Part shown: positions 63,801-64,000 of the stretch, piece after piece
Layout: each line of letters starts with the position of its first letter
How positions within the stretch are numbered: the stretch's first letter is position 1
Assembly (NCBI GenBank): GCA_016648135.1
Contig: JADDOH010023067.1
Coordinates: forward strand, 34,486-98,485
Reading direction: 5' to 3'
Origin: Agrypnia vestita
Taxonomy: Eukaryota; Arthropoda; Insecta; Trichoptera; Phryganeidae
Length of the DNA: 64,000 nucleotides
Translations under genes and position numbers: made by a program
The notes under the pieces: model-generated
The model's database searches: none
The model's input: only the letters and a program-made list of their open reading frames with translations
Told to the model about the DNA's origin: nothing

Positions 63801-64000
63801 CTGGGCGTGTGACGGCATGATGCGGTATGTAATAACCCTCGTTTGAGACATCGATTGCGGTAATCTCAGTTAAATACTCCTTTTCAATGTATTCGTTTCC
63901 TACGTTATTATAATTTTCACGAAGTTTTGGTTCTTGTGTGAATTTCCTCTCTAGAGCGATAAGTCGGCGATACACAGTATTTCGTGAATTACCTAATTCC
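60877..64000 (-). mobile_element. BEL/Pao LTR retrotransposon pol (partial, open at window edge)
   Basis: An uninterrupted frame of more than 1,030 codons runs from the window edge to a stop at 60877. Counting from 63975, the reverse transcriptase has PHHAVTRPDKPMPRIVLDAS, MTADIKQMYLQI (Asp110) and the catalytic YMDD box (188-191). An RNase H region with DASMKGYGC follows. The integrase has an H-H-C-C zinc finger (HHH...CNKC), then THTGVDYAGPL, LYSDNGSNF and HFGGIWESNIK as its D,D,E triad. A DUF5641-type tail ends the protein (SYWKKWHLEYLHTLQVRQKW). Pao-type integrase plus this tail separates it from Gypsy. Gag, protease and the 5' LTR are beyond the window. The intact frame suggests a young insertion. 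It is antisense to DLAT. Confidence 0.92.

Overview
The window is AT-rich animal nuclear DNA, most likely from an insect. The evidence is spliced genes with short GT-AG introns, three insect-like gene models, and a dense, varied load of transposable elements (hAT, piggyBac, pogo-like, DDE/SWIM, Penelope-like, several LINE clades, tRNA-derived SINEs, BEL/Pao). I cannot assign the order. No bacterial-type operons, CRISPR arrays or phage genes are present.

Layout. (1) 1-3.2 kb: an intact single-exon SLC41 magnesium-transporter gene on the minus strand, flanked by a fold-back repeat and a pogo-type MITE. (2) 3.8-8 kb: transposon debris, including a 760-bp element packed with GCATGC palindromes that carries a MADF-domain remnant. 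(3) 8.7-31.3 kb, plus strand: a complete polypeptide N-acetylgalactosaminyltransferase gene of the Pgant5/GALNT1 type. Spliced by eye it encodes 643 residues from 11 exon positions. The eighth position exists as two alternative 181-nt exons about 2.2 kb apart, and they swap the catalytic loop. Its introns host LINEs, a Penelope-like element with hammerhead-ribozyme motifs, SINEs, a piggyBac MITE, and a 3.7-kb hAT element with a perfect 8-bp target duplication and at least two layers of nested insertion. (4) 31.5-44.8 kb: gene-poor, with an inverted pair of tandem-repeat elements, fold-back MITEs and AT-rich DNA. (5) 44.87-47.54 kb, minus strand: ribosomal protein L37A (eL43) in three exons with a 5'TOP-type start. 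(6) 47.9-50.6 kb: a small MITE abutting a DDE transposon with very long terminal inverted repeats and a broken transposase. (7) 53.6-58.1 kb, plus strand: the first three coding exons of the pyruvate dehydrogenase E2 gene (DLAT), covering the presequence and the first lipoyl domain. The rest lies beyond the window. (8) 60.9-64.0 kb, minus strand: the pol region of a BEL/Pao LTR retrotransposon, open to the window edge and apparently inside a DLAT intron in antisense.

The four host genes are functionally unrelated: Mg2+ transport, mucin-type O-glycosylation in the Golgi, the cytosolic ribosome, and mitochondrial pyruvate oxidation. The most interesting signals are the duplicated, mutually exclusive catalytic exons of the glycosyltransferase, the Penelope-type hammerhead motifs, the GC-rich hairpin chain nested in the hAT element, and the GCATGC-rich MADF element. 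All splice sites, repeats and homologies were read by eye; no search or folding was run.
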